Source of the DNA: Lichina pygmaea
Lineage: Eukaryota; Ascomycota; Lichinomycetes; Lichinales; Lichinaceae
Assembly: GCA_963422465.1 (NCBI GenBank)
Contig: OY730173.1
Location: 1,736,001 to 1,800,000, forward strand
DNA length: 64,000 nucleotides
Reading direction: 5' to 3'
Part shown: piece by piece, positions 53,945-64,000 of the stretch
Layout of the letters: each line of letters opens with the position of its first letter
How positions within the stretch are numbered: the first letter of the stretch is position 1
Translations under genes and position numbers: made by a program
Notes under the pieces: generated by a model
What the model was told of the DNA's origin: nothing
The model's input: only the letters and a program-made list of their open reading frames with translations
Databases searched by the model: none

Positions 53945-56296
53945 ATGAGCATCAAGGACTGGCTCGTGGAGCGTCAACGTCTCACGGAGCTTTTGAGTCA
54001 ACGGCCTTACGACTTGATCTTATATCTCGAGCGAGCTGATGCGTACACGCAGCTAGAGTATCATGATCTGGCGGCGGGTGACGCCCATAAGGCTTTGCTG
54101 TTGACGGATGAAGTCCGCAACGAGGCAGAAGAGTATCACAACGAGGCAGAAAGTCAATTGACTGAGCATCTCGCTCATTACCGAGAAAGGATTCATGTCG
54201 ATGGCTTTGCTGAGAGATGTGCATGCGTGCATGAAGCGCCCAGGCCAAGATACGTTCCAAGAGGAGCACTTGTCAGCACCGCGGCAGAGGGAGCAATGGG
54301 TCTGGATCGCGGTCAAGATGGCAAAGACAGTGCTGCTGGCTGCACCTTTCGGAGCCACGAGAAACGAACAACGCACACTCTAGAAGGTCTGCTAGAGCAC
54401 AAGACTGTGCGGTGCTATGTCATCCTCGCAAGATCACTTTGGGAGTGTGGGTGTGTGAGCAGTGCACTTGATTTCTGTGAGCGTGGATTGGCGACTGCTC
54501 CGACATCTGTCGCGCTGAGGGCAATTCGAAGCCTAATAGCGCCCAACAGAGCGGCAGATCCTGGCCTTGACGAACACAACCCAGCTAAACTTGAAGACAC
54601 CAAAAGTGGTTATGATGGTGCCCAGCCTACAGCTGAGGAAAGAAATCTGCCAGAGCAAGGCTTTGCTAGACGAGAAGTCTACCCTTGGAACGACCATGAG
54701 CCGGATCGGTATTCCTCAGAGACTTTGAAAATGCTAAATGAAGAACTGATGAAGGTGGCACCGAAGTGCGAGGTCAGAGCTACTTCCCTGCCACTTCTCG
54801 CCGGGTCGGTGCTGTCGAGGCCAGATCAAAACTCGGGGACACTTGGTACTTCGACTACACGTCCCATCACAGTGGGTAACGCTACTCAGACATCTACCCA
54901 ACTGGGACTCTTTGCCAAAGAAGACATTTCTCCTGGCGAGCTCTTTCTGCGTGAGAGAAGCGCTCTGACGGCGACCACCGAGCTATACGAGTTGCTTTGC
55001 GACGCGTGTGGTAAGCCAATGGAGCCGGCTCGGACGTCGTCAAATGGTGCGCGGTCAGCATCGCATCAACTCTTCTCGAGGCTAGCCTTGGATGGTGACG
55101 AGGAGAAAGACGACGAGCCCGATTCGTCAGTTCTTGCTTCGGGGACGGTTCTTGGGAGCGGACCGGTGCGGTGCCCGGAATGCATCGATACCCTGTTCTG
55201 CAGCGATGGCTGTCTGGAGCTAGCGCAGAACACATATCATGCTGCTGTATGCGGCAAAGAAGGGTCACAGGCCAATCTGGAGGCCATAATAGCCATGGAC
55301 ATTCCTGCCGCGCAAGTGACAGACACCCTGTACACGCTTTTACTAGGCCGAGCTTTGGCAATGGCCCTTGCGCAGGATACTCATCCGCTTGAGCTTTGGG
55401 AGGTGAAGTATATCTGGGGTGACTTTTCAGCACCGTCTCAATCAAGACCTTCGAGCAATGCGGGCAGTGAAGACTCTTCTCACCGGTATCTGCCTTTCTC
55501 CTTCAACAGCAACATTGCGTTGCCGCTACACATTCTGCAGGCGCTGGACGTCGATATATTCGACTCACTCTCAACGCTGTCGGATACGTGGATCTTCAAC
55601 ACCGTCTTCGCCAAGCTTCGAGGCACGGCTTCAGCAAAGATTTCTGCGGCAAATTCATCTACGAGGCCGACAATCCCAGCAGTGTCCGGGGTATCTTCAG
55701 CCGGTCATGACTCATGTTCTGTCGGCCGGGAAACGGCAGTAGGACAATTCTTGGACAGCACCTATCAGGACAGCGTGAGCAGGAATGTCGACAACACTCT
55801 CGAGGATCCCGACAACTTCCACATCAGACTCCTTGCGCCACGTGAGGGCCTGCCGAATGTTGCAGCCGTTCATCCGCTATGGTGCTTGGCGAATCACGAT
55901 TGCAGCCCCAACGTGGAATGGGAGTGGGACGACGGAGAGATGCGATTCTGGGCGCGGGACGCTCAAACCGATGGCGGAAAGGACGGTGTTGCAAGCAAAG
56001 CGACCAGAACTCCAGGCAACGATCACGATGCATCTGCTCCCCATCATCAACGGCAACAGCGCGGAGCTGAAGTGAAAGCGGAAGACGACGATGCGGGCAG
56101 CAACAACGCGGTGGCCATCGGACGAGGCCAAGAGATCCTGAGCCATTACTGCGACATCAGCCTTCCGTACCGCGAACGTCGCGAGTGGATGATGGGCTGT
56201 CTCGGAGGTGCGTGTCGGTGCGAGCGCTGCGAGCGGGAAGAACAGCACGAGCTAGGTCGGCGTCCAGAAAGTACAAGGCAACAACCAAGCAACTAG
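53945..56296 (+). CDS. TPR, MYND-like and split SET domain protein, 783 aa
   Basis: Single-exon gene, starting at ATG 53,945, 153 bp after the sirtuin on the same strand. Residues 1-90 look like a TPR-type helical repeat (LYLERADAYTQLEYHDLAAGDAHKAL). A SET domain begins at about residue 318 (LGLFAKEDISPGELFL), is split by a MYND-like zinc segment at about 351-440 (CDACGK ... CPECIDTLFCSDGC ... H-x3-C), and ends at about 645-762 with NHDCSPNVEW, GQEILSHYCD and a post-SET CRCERC. This layout is that of SMYD/SET5-like lysine methyltransferases; fungal relatives often have the TPR in front. The catalytic NHxCxPN and the Tyr-containing block are intact, so activity is plausible; the substrate is unknown. 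Long acidic and Ser-rich inserts separate the blocks. Confidence 0.88.
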   Translation: MSIKDWLVERQRLTELLSQRPYDLILYLERADAYTQLEYHDLAAGDAHKALLLTDEVRNEAEEYHNEAESQLTEHLAHYRERIHVDGFAERCACVHEAPRPRYVPRGALVSTAAEGAMGLDRGQDGKDSAAGCTFRSHEKRTTHTLEGLLEHKTVRCYVILARSLWECGCVSSALDFCERGLATAPTSVALRAIRSLIAPNRAADPGLDEHNPAKLEDTKSGYDGAQPTAEERNLPEQGFARREVYPWNDHEPDRYSSETLKMLNEELMKVAPKCEVRATSLPLLAGSVLSRPDQNSGTLGTSTTRPITVGNATQTSTQLGLFAKEDISPGELFLRERSALTATTELYELLCDACGKPMEPARTSSNGARSASHQLFSRLALDGDEEKDDEPDSSVLASGTVLGSGPVRCPECIDTLFCSDGCLELAQNTYHAAVCGKEGSQANLEAIIAMDIPAAQVTDTLYTLLLGRALAMALAQDTHPLELWEVKYIWGDFSAPSQSRPSSNAGSEDSSHRYLPFSFNSNIALPLHILQALDVDIFDSLSTLSDTWIFNTVFAKLRGTASAKISAANSSTRPTIPAVSGVSSAGHDSCSVGRETAVGQFLDSTYQDSVSRNVDNTLEDPDNFHIRLLAPREGLPNVAAVHPLWCLANHDCSPNVEWEWDDGEMRFWARDAQTDGGKDGVASKATRTPGNDHDASAPHHQRQQRGAEVKAEDDDAGSNNAVAIGRGQEILSHYCDISLPYRERREWMMGCLGGACRCERCEREEQHELGRRPESTRQQPSN

Positions 56297-56968
56297 TCAC
56301 TGCACTCACAGGCCATGCCACCGTCGACTGAGTTCTACGTCCTCTCTTCTCATACACTCTTATCGTAGAAGTCGTACCATCACACAGGGTCTGATGGCAT
56401 TGTAGAGAGTTTAAGCTACGCATGAGCAGTACATGAACGGTACATGAACAGAACAACAATCTGTCGATCAATGTCAAATTCACATGACTGGGCGTCACTC
56501 GAGATTCGAGGTCAGAGACAGAAACAATGGGAGGGATACAGTGATCTCCCGAGTCTCGAGATCATGCTGCAAAGAATATACCATGATGCCATGTACAGTA
56601 CTCGTGAAGCTGACTAGACTGATGACAAAGTCTTTTTCCCAACTTAGATCATTTGAATATTGATCATTTGAACATCAACTGCGTATTCAGTTCACCGAGG
56701 GAGCCAGTAGAAGTCCAGGGGAGCAGTGAAAGTCCAAGGGAGCCAGTAAGAGCTCAAGGAAGCAGTATAATCAAGATTAACCATCCACTTCTTCCCATCT
56801 TCCCTATCTTACCCCCCTTCAAACCCCCTCCCCCCCTAAGAAAGAAAAACAGAAAAAGAACAGCGACTATATGTTGGATATTGGACGTTGTCATGTTTGC
56901 TCTAAGCACCGTTATGTTTGCTCTTCCCCTATGAATTTAGAGCAGTCACCGAAACCCTAGCTAGTTCT

Positions 56969-56969
56969 C

Positions 56970-57001
<32 letters not shown>
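56969..57001. repeat. (CAA)11 microsatellite
   Basis: Eleven CAA units without interruption. Confidence 0.95.
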
Positions 57002-57002
<1 letters not shown>

Positions 57003-57308
57003 CATTATCGTCTTCTTCTGCTGTGCCTCCAGAATCGATCAGATAGTACCCTCTAACCCCTACCCAGCAGGCATAGCCTGTATATACCAAAGAATCGATA
57101 GATCTAGAAACATCTTCTGGTGTGACAGAACGAGAGACTTGGTTGCAGGTCGTCCCTCGACCGGACGGTAGTGTGTTTGATGAGCTTATTGCTCCCGATG
57201 CTCCCGATGCTCCCGCACCCGGAGCTCCCAGAGCTCCTAGAGCTCCACCTTACCCGCGACGTTCCTGTACATGGAGCTCCCGACGGAGGCTGCTTCGCTC
57301 CAGAAGCG

Positions 57309-57335
57309 CCCCCCCCCCCCCCCCCCCCCCCCCCC
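57309..57335. repeat. Poly-C tract (27 C)
   Basis: Uninterrupted run of C; the exact length may be affected by sequencing error. Confidence 0.95.
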
Positions 57336-57640
57336 GCGTCTTCCCCGGGCGGTTCTGATCTTCCCTTGTCCGGCCCACAGCTTCCACTTCAGAGTCCCCG
57401 ACCGACTGACGATCATGTATACGAGTATGCTTGCTTTGTTTTGGATCGGGGGGGTTGAACGTACGAGGGAATTCTTTGATTGTCTGACAGGATAGTAGTG
57501 AAAGAGAGGGTCGGAAGATACTGAGCGGTGGAATAGCAGCAGGTGTGCTGTTCAGGGTCTTGGGTATGGGAGAGGTGAAGAGAGAGAGGTGCTGCTGATG
57601 GAGCTACTTGATGAGTGGCATATAACGTGGGAGTGTATTG

Positions 57641-57642
<2 letters not shown>

Positions 57643-57699
<57 letters not shown>
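57643..57699. repeat. (GA)n microsatellite
   Basis: About 28 uninterrupted GA units. Confidence 0.95.
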
Positions 57700-57701
<2 letters not shown>

Positions 57702-58163
57702 CTGGGTATCATGTTGCTTGTTGCCTTGAGGATGACAGATCTTCGTGAAAAGTCTCTTAAGATGAAGAGGGGGAGAAGGGGGTTGGAGATGGGAAGATGA
57801 GCTAGATTTAAATTACTAAGAGTTTATGGCAGGATATGATGGCGTTAGATATGATGGAGGATGGAGGAGAGAGAGCATGGTCGGAGCCCAGCACACGGAA
57901 TTTGAACAAGGCTGGATTTATTCTGTGCAGAAGGTATCAATTGAACAGGATAAGGTGTTCTGTCACGGCCTTTTTGAGTGTTATATGAGAGGCACAAAGA
58001 GAGCCTGCAGATGGAGCTAAACGATGGCGAACGACATCAGAGTAGATTGAACTTAACAGAGCTACGTGATGGCAAACAACGTTGGATAAGATTGAACCCA
58101 GAGAGATAAAGCCTGGGTATCATGTTGCTCGTTGCCTCGAGAGTGATCTTTGCGAGAATTCAC

Positions 58164-59776
58164 TCAAGGTGGAGGTGGAGATGGAGGTGGAGATGGACGT
58201 GGAGAAAGTCTAGGCGAACGACGGCCGTCGGTCAAAACCTGGCGGGAACCGACACCGTGCACAGACTCGTGAACGACGACACCGGCGTCGCTGGAAGGCG
58301 ATCCGAGAAGACGGCAGGCTTGTTCGGCTTTGCTGGCCACGCGACGGCCAATGTTCCCAAACTTCTGCATCACCTGTTCGACGCGCTGGCCGTCGTTCCT
58401 GAGATCCTGCAGCGCACCCTCGACGGCTCGACATCCCTTGCGCAGACGCACGACCTCGGCCCGGAGCTCATCCGTCGAGTCCGAATGCAGAACGGCGTCG
58501 TCGTCGTCGTCGTCGACGACACGACGGCCCGGCTCCGGTTCTCGCAGCGGCTTCACTCCGCCGGCCGAGGCGTCGTACGCGGCCGAGGAAGGATGCCCCG
58601 CGCTGGGCTCGTCGATGGCGAGGTCGTCGATGGTCTGGATCGACCGTTCCAGGCGGCTTCTTTCGCGCTCGGACCGCTTGATCCGGCCCTCGAGCTCGGC
58701 CTTGGTCCGGGCCCACTCGTCGCGTTCTGCGGCCCATCGCTTCTTGTCCGAGCTGGTCTGGGCCTCGAGCGCCGATGCCATGGACATGATCTTGAGGTAC
58801 TGACTGCCGTTCGTGACGCTCTGCTCGCGCGCCTCGTCTCGCGAGCGGGTCAGCGCCTCGGCCTCGGTCTCGAGCGCCTCGATCTGGGCGTGCAGCGTCA
58901 TGCGCTCCTCCGCGAGCTTGTTGATCTCGGCGTCCGAGACCTTGAACTTCCTCTCGAGCGCGCCGCATCGGGTCTGCGAGCGCGAGTACGCCGACAGGAG
59001 CTTCTCCTGCTCCTTCTGTAGCGTCTGCAGCGCGAGCGTCTTCGTGCTGACCTGGTGCTGAAGCTCTTGCGAGTGGGCGGTCTGAGCGGACGGGAACGAC
59101 CGTGACGACGGCGAAGTGGGCGCCGGGGCGTTCCGCGAAGACGACAAGAAGCCGACGGGGCTGGGCGGCCCGAGCGACCATGAAGGGTTCGGACCGGTCG
59201 ACGTCGCCGTCGGCGCAGGCGTCGAGTCGTCGAAGGACGACCAGCGGCCCCGCTCCTCTTCGCTGCGACGGCGTGCCGGCACGTCCGGCGGCCGGGCCGC
59301 AGCCGCCGGTAGAGGTCCGATCGAGTGGGGCGTGCCGGGCAAGCTGCAGCGCCGGTCAGGCTGACCGGAAACGCCAGAAGGAGTCTCCCACGCCTTCCTG
59401 ACGAGGCGCCGTGCCATCTGCAGGTCGTTCCGGATGCTTCCGAGCGTCCATTCCAGCGCCTGCCCGACCCCGACCCGCATGATGTCGGGAGCCGGCGACG
59501 TCATCGAGCTCGTGCAGACGCTCTCCGCGAGGCCGATCCGGCGGTCTCCATGCGCTGCACCGTGGAGCGCTGGAGGCAAGGTTGCAACAGGCCCGTCCAG
59601 GCCGCGCCGCAACTCCCCGTCGAGCTGCGACACGGCCCATACCAGCTCGTGAAGCCGAAGACGGACGTCGTCGGCTTCGCCAGGCGGCTCCAGCCTGAAG
59701 GATCCAGGCGCACGGATCGCGCCAGCAGGCCCGGCCGCAGCCCCGCCAAACGCTTCATCGTGGGGCCGCAACGTCG
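58164..59776 (-). CDS. Coiled-coil protein of unknown function, at least 535 aa
   Basis: A long GC-rich frame with no ATG near its upstream end; the acceptor GTCAG at 59,779-59,777 fits a preceding intron (59,777-59,886) with donor GTGAGT. The coding exon would then be 59,776-58,164. The N-terminal third is Pro/Ser/Arg-rich and likely disordered. Residues about 235-390 are a long coiled coil (for example LQHQVSTKTLALQTLQKEQE, and later ALETEAEALTRSRDEAREQ). A short acidic run (DDDDDD) and a second coiled segment (about 430-480) follow, and the tail is a Ser/Pro repeat. I do not recognise the family. Cytoskeletal or septum-related scaffolds have this look, but that is only a guess. Confidence 0.65.
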
Positions 59777-59886
59777 CTGACGGAAGCGCGTTCGGCAGGC
59801 ACGACGAAGATGAGGACCCTACGACCCTCGGCCATCAGTCGCCCAAAGTCTCTAGAATCCCTCGCGATCGGACGTACCCAACTCAC

Positions 59887-60238
59887 CGATCCTGCGCTCG
59901 TGCGTCGGCGCCGGGACCGGCTCTGAAGCACCGTACGGTCGCGCGTCGTGGAAGCCACCGTGAGATTCCAGACGTTGATGTTTCCACGGCGGCGGCGCAA
60001 AGTGGCAAGCCTCGTTCTCGCTAGGGTGCGCGCACGATTGGCGATGTTGGCGTCGCCTCGGGGTCAGCGGCGAGCCAGCGGCGGTCCGCGGGGATTGATC
60101 GTCCCGAGCAGAGCCGCGTCTGTCTGGATGCATGCACCGGTTCCGAGGTTCTTCATCGCCACGTCCTTCTGGTGCGGGACCACAGCCGTGGTCGGCGACA
60201 TCCTCCCACGGCCGTTTCCAGTTTGGGCGAGCCGTCAT
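59887..60238 (-). CDS. Candidate 5' exon of the coiled-coil gene
   Basis: A minus-strand frame starting at ATG 60,238 and ending at the donor GTGAGT (59,886 downward) is in phase with the main exon across intron 59,777-59,886. It encodes an Arg/Pro/His-rich stretch without motifs. The phase fit supports it; the low-complexity content does not. Another start further inside is possible. Confidence 0.35.
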
Positions 60239-63200
60239 AACAGCCAGGCCGGACCCTCAGGCAGGCCGAGGAGGGAGGAGAGGAAGAGGAAGGAGAGGAG
60301 GGAGGGGAGGACGAGATGGAGGAGAAGAAGGCACGCCCGTCCCAGCGAGCGCCTGCCATCGATGACGATACGGCCGGCGAAAACGCCCTTTTGCCCCTTT
60401 GACCTTTCGATGTCGCGACGGTGCTCGGTCAGGAACGAACGCGCCACCGGATCAACGCGGCAAGCTGACCCCACGTACTACACCGGCGGCAGTCAGATGC
60501 TGCAGGGGCCGACCGCCAAGGCTGTTCTGGTCGTCGTAGCACTTAAGGCTGAAGCAGAGTTTCATTCCGCGAGCACCGGGTCAGACCTGTCGTCGAACGT
60601 CGCTGGGCATTGACACCTGAGCCCCCGCCCCGGCGGAAGCCGAGAAGGTTGCAGCTGGCGCTGCGTCGCGGGCCCCGGCGGGACCGTAACGATGGTGGCT
60701 AGCGTCTGCTGCAGCGGAAAACCATCGTGGCCCTGCGAGCTGACGGCTCTGGCCGGAAGAGAGCAGGGCCACGGCCGTCCGCCATGTTTTCTTTTTCCCA
60801 GCATTTGTCGACCGCGTCAGCGAAGCCAGGGTCGTCGAGAGAAATCTCGAGGCGGCCGGTGGCGACGCCTCTGTGACCGCCTTTGCTCTTCTGGTTGGCC
60901 GAGGAAGAGCTGGACAGGTACGTGCGTACTGAACGCACGTACATATGTAGAGGTTTCGGATCTCGAGAAGACCACGAGTAGAAGGGCCAGCTGGAGGAAT
61001 TGGCACAGTACCAGCAGTTGGTGAGTCGGACGGAGGAGTACCTCAGCGAACGTACGTACTGTACGTAATACGCAAGGCCGGGTTTGATATATATCCAGAC
61101 CGCGAGAGATGCTGGCCGATGGAGTCTAGACCTAGAATGCGCAACTGGCCCCGTGTCCCGGCCCGTCTCTGCCTGGGCCTGCCATATTCTTTCTGTTCAT
61201 CTGCGGCCGAGAGAGAAAGCGAGAGAATGATGCAAGTGGGCACGGCGGCCTTCCTCCGCCGATGAGAGCTCACACGATGCCATACCGACGAAGACGGCGG
61301 TCGGGCTGGCTCCCGGTAGCAGTCGGACCGCTGCTTGGACAATCCATACGGCCAATCATGAGGCCCTATCTGGATTCGCTTACGTAAGATGACGCATGGT
61401 GATATGTGCCAGCTTACAAGGTGTATAGCGGAAATGACGTTACATGTATACACTTAGTAAGCGGGATAGCTCGCAAAGTACTTTGGTCAGATCACTTCCC
61501 AGGCACGCCAGCCATCATGGATCTACGAGTAGTCCCTGAGTTCCTTGATGCACCAGCAACCCCAAAGTGACAGCAATTGACTCGGGACGAGTGTCCTGTT
61601 GCCAGGCAGTCATTGATACCAACCGGGGGCACACAGAATTCTGAACTGGACGATCGCAAACATCTAGACGTCTCAAGAGTTTTGACAATGCGGCTCTGAA
61701 ATTCCTCTCGGCTTCTAAACTACGTACAGGTACATACCGCTGTACACCTCTTACGTCACGACGCCGGCTCCGGCAGTGTTTCGGCTGGTCGCGTGGCAAT
61801 CCACCGGCCTGGAGGCTGTGTCGCGGAAATGACGCTGGCGGAAGACTGTCTGTCAGTAGCTGAGTCATCAATGCTTCATGACCACCAAGGCCTTCGAGCT
61901 GGTCACGTGACGCTGTATGGGTCCAGATATCCTGATAATGCGGCTCTGCAGGGACCCCTACATGTACGTAACGTACCGCGCTAGCTCTACTTCCGCTCCG
62001 TCCGGACGCCTTGTACGTACCCGTAATTAAACGGAACGTGGGTGGAAACTGGACTACGTCCCGTACTCGTAAACACTTTACGAGGTGGGTAACGGATACA
62101 ATGTTGCAGGAGTACAGGCGAGATTTGGTTGCAGAGCCGTACTGTAGTATCAGAATTCTCGAGATATCTAGGGTGAGTCGGTGGCTCAAACTGATTTCTG
62201 AGCTTACTAATAGTACGTACTGTACGTACGGAAGATACTTACGTAAAAATTACTGCTGCAACGTTATTGTGGCCACATCCCACACCACACACCAGAGGTG
62301 AGTGCTAAAGTACGTATGTACTCAGTACACATCGCGAGATGAGGTCATGTGATTCGATTACCTCATCAAGAAGCACTGCTTAGTACATACGTAAATGCTC
62401 CGATGCTACTTCCGTACGTATGTACGTACATACGTACGTACGTGCGGTACGGAAGTACCCCATACTCCGTACCTCGAAACTTACCTCGTCCTCCCGAAAG
62501 TGTGATCGGACAATTACTGTACCTCGGTACCCCCCACTATGCACGTATATCACTTCCGTGCCCCCTCTTACAGTACTTCAATGTCCCCCCGCATAAATCA
62601 GTACATGCACTTTGCCAAGCCACACCATATAAAGCTAGGTATTTCTTCGAGTCCAGCACAGTTTGAGCTTCATAAGTCCTGGAGGTATCACACAGCATAC
62701 ATTCTTCAGTCGCAAATTTTTTTTTTAGTCGCATCTAATACCTCACTCTCTGTCTGTAAAGCCAAATTTCATTTTTGACTTCATATAGGGCATTTTCGGT
62801 GGTGTGGGGACTTCGTCAGCAGTGTGGAGTTGGCCGGTCGGTGGGTTGATGCTCCAAAAGTTAAGTAGTACATACGTACTTAGTTCTTCTACGCAGTAAT
62901 ACGTAAGTTTTACTACCAAACTAGAAGTATCTGTGCTAAGCGAGGGGGGCATGGAAGTAAGAGGGGGCCACCGAAGTAAGATACGTGCATAGAGGGGGTA
63001 CCGGAGCAATTGTCCGAAGTTTGATTGACCTCCTGAACCGTGCATCGCTGCTGCTCATACCGGTAGCTCTGACGTAGCTCTCACTTCCACTACCGGTGGT
63101 CTCGTCAAGAGGCAGTGACGGCTACAGCTCTTCGAAGAAGACCTCCAAGACCCATGAACGAACGTCTTTCGTCACCGTCGCCTCATATTGAAGTTGGCCA

Positions 63201-63293
63201 GAGGCTTCTCTCCAACCCCGCCAAGGACGGAGTTGTCAGCCAGCATAGGAGGGATAACCGCCAGCATCGGGACGCATCGTCGTTCTCGGCAGG
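60239..63293. other. Long intergenic region rich in GTACGTA palindromes
   Basis: About 3 kb with no ORF I believe. The part 60,240-60,900 is GC-rich with purine-rich stretches (GGAGGAGAGG-type, 60,265-60,330). From about 60,900 to 63,000 the sequence contains many TACGTA, GTACGTAC and TACATAC motifs, with the densest run at 62,410-62,460. It should also contain the promoter of the WD40 gene. No tRNA or other RNA gene was recognised. Confidence 0.6.
62410..62462. repeat. Dense TACGTA/ACGT palindrome cluster
   Basis: About 50 bp made almost entirely of overlapping CGTAC/GTACG/TACAT units and nearly self-complementary (CCGTACG... to ...CGGTACGG), so it could fold into a hairpin or cruciform. 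Confidence 0.8.
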
Positions 63294-64000
63294 ATGCAGA
63301 CTACCATACCATACCGCCTGCTGCGGCGCCAGCAGGGATATCACTCGGGCCGTGCCTCGGTGTCTGGCGTCTACGGTGTCCAATCGTGGGTCGAAGATCT
63401 GGACATCGTCAACGAGCTTCCTGGACACACTGGCTGCGTCAATGCACTGTCGTGAGTGGACCCTTCGACGTACGATGACCATTGTGCCGCTGCGTTCGGA
63501 TTCATGCGAGCTCTCCCTCCAAGATCTACAGCCAGCTGATGATGTCGCAGTTGGTCGCGCTCAGGAAGGCTGCTCGCCTCCGGCTCGGACGATCTCCACG
63601 TCAACATCCACTCGTACCAGCCAGACGAGTCGACGGCACCGTTCAAGCTAGCCACGTCCGTCTCCACCGGCCACACGTCCAACATCTTCTCCGTCAAGTT
63701 CATGCCCCACTCGAACGACCGTACCGTGGTCAGCTGCGCCGGCGACGGCGACGTGCGCGTCTTCGACGTCGAAAGCCCCGGAAGCTCCACCATCCCCTCG
63801 GCCCAGGCCGGCTCGGACCACCGTCGCCTCGGCCTGAACACGCTTTACGACGGCGTCCGCCACCTGGGCGAGGCCGATACCAACTGCCGCGTGTATCGCT
63901 CCCACCTCGACCGGGTCAAGCGCATCGTCACCGAGGCGTCACCGCACCTGTTCCTGACCTGCTCCGAGGACGGCGAGGTGCGGCAGTGGGACCTCAGACA
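63294..64000 (+). CDS. WD40-repeat protein, DCAF8/WDTC1-like (N-terminal part, runs off the window)
   Basis: Exons 63,294-63,451 and 63,551-64,000+, with a 99-bp GT-AG intron (63,452-63,550) that joins GHTGCVNAL to SWSRSGRLLASGSDDLHVNI, one WD repeat split by the intron. Seen: an N-terminal helix (YRLLRRQQGYHSG), then WD repeats with GH...WD spacing: LPGHTGCVNALSW, TGHTSNIFSVKFMP...DGDVRVFDVE, and SHLDRVKRIV...SEDGEVRQWDLR at the edge. This set and the DLDIVNEL-GH start resemble DDB1-CUL4-associated factors such as DCAF8, DCAF6 and WDTC1, which act as substrate receptors of CUL4 ubiquitin ligases. The start ATG at 63,294 is the nearest in frame; an upstream exon cannot be ruled out. Confidence 0.85.

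Larger units (their letters stand above)
56297..58163. other. Intergenic region with several simple repeats
   Basis: About 1.9 kb without a believable gene. It contains a short minisatellite of 20-22-bp units (AGGGAGCCAGTAGAAGTCCA-like, 56,697-56,779), a (CAA)11 tract, a run of 27 C, GCTCCCGAT/AGAGCTCC-type repeats near 57,190-57,245, and a long (GA)n tract. Open frames here are low-complexity. Confidence 0.6.

Noticed and set aside
57122-57495. Pro/Ala-rich ORFs across the poly-C tract
   Set aside because: Low-complexity frames created by GCTCCC repeats and a 27-C run; no conservation can be seen.
57615-57800. ORF with repeated Arg-Glu
   Set aside because: Translation of the (GA)n microsatellite.
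58122-59021. 299-codon plus-strand ORF, Arg/Gly-rich
   Set aside because: GC-rich shadow of the coiled-coil gene on the minus strand; no domain, no start context.
60235-61006. Several minus-strand ORFs in GC-rich intergenic DNA
   Set aside because: Biased composition, no motifs, no splice context, and overlapping frames on both strands.
45495-63293. tRNA or other small RNA genes in the intergenic regions
   Set aside because: I looked for cloverleaf arms and internal A/B boxes by eye and found none that I could support; a tRNAscan run would settle it.

Overview
The window looks like nuclear DNA of a filamentous ascomycete (Pezizomycotina; Sordariomycetes is my best guess but not proven). The reasons are short GT-AG introns of 53-99 bp, fungal orthologues of the tRNA exportin Los1, a mitochondrial Mmt-type cation transporter and a SIRT4-like sirtuin, fungal Ty3/Gypsy chromoviruses and LINEs, and transition-rich decay of repeats that resembles RIP or methylation-driven mutation.

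Positions 1 to about 45,494 are one nested island of retroelements with no host gene that I can see. Reading from old to young: remnants of a short-LTR Gypsy family (here Gypsy-C) lie at both edges. A LINE (L-b, plus strand) starts at 2,881 and probably ends at about 43,940. Inside it sit Gypsy-A copy 1 (6,460-12,990, target duplication AATCA) and Gypsy-B copy 1 (13,887-31,411, cut off). Gypsy-B copy 1 was itself hit by a solo Gypsy-A LTR (target duplication ATATT), Gypsy-A copy 2 (CCTTG), Gypsy-A copy 3 (CAACA) and a nearly intact minus-strand LINE (L-c, 31,412 to about 43,265). L-c in turn carries Gypsy-B copy 2 (35,503-42,042, ATGGG). A further LINE 5' fragment (L-d) and an LTR piece close the island.

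The most interesting signal is in the Gypsy-A elements. Between pol and the 3' LTR, on the strand opposite to gag and pol, each copy carries an ORF of about 176-190 codons. Its six cysteines have exactly the Zn(II)2Cys6 spacing of fungal transcription factors (C-x2-C-x6-C-x8-C-x2-C-x6-C), followed by a predicted coiled coil. The ORF of copy 2 differs strongly from that of copy 1 while pol is nearly identical, and the differences are concentrated at third codon positions, which argues that the antisense frame is under coding selection. Gypsy-B has a short antisense Cys-rich/coiled-coil ORF at the same place.

From 45.5 kb on the sequence is host DNA. It holds exportin-T/LOS1 (minus, five exons), a mitochondrial-type cation diffusion facilitator (minus, two exons) divergent from a SIRT4-like sirtuin (plus, two exons), a TPR/MYND/SET protein (plus, no intron), a coiled-coil protein of unknown function (minus), and the start of a WD40 protein resembling DCAF8/WDTC1 (plus, running off the window). 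The 3 kb before the WD40 gene has no recognisable gene but is crowded with GTACGTA-type palindromes. All function calls come from reading translated sequence by eye; no database search was run.
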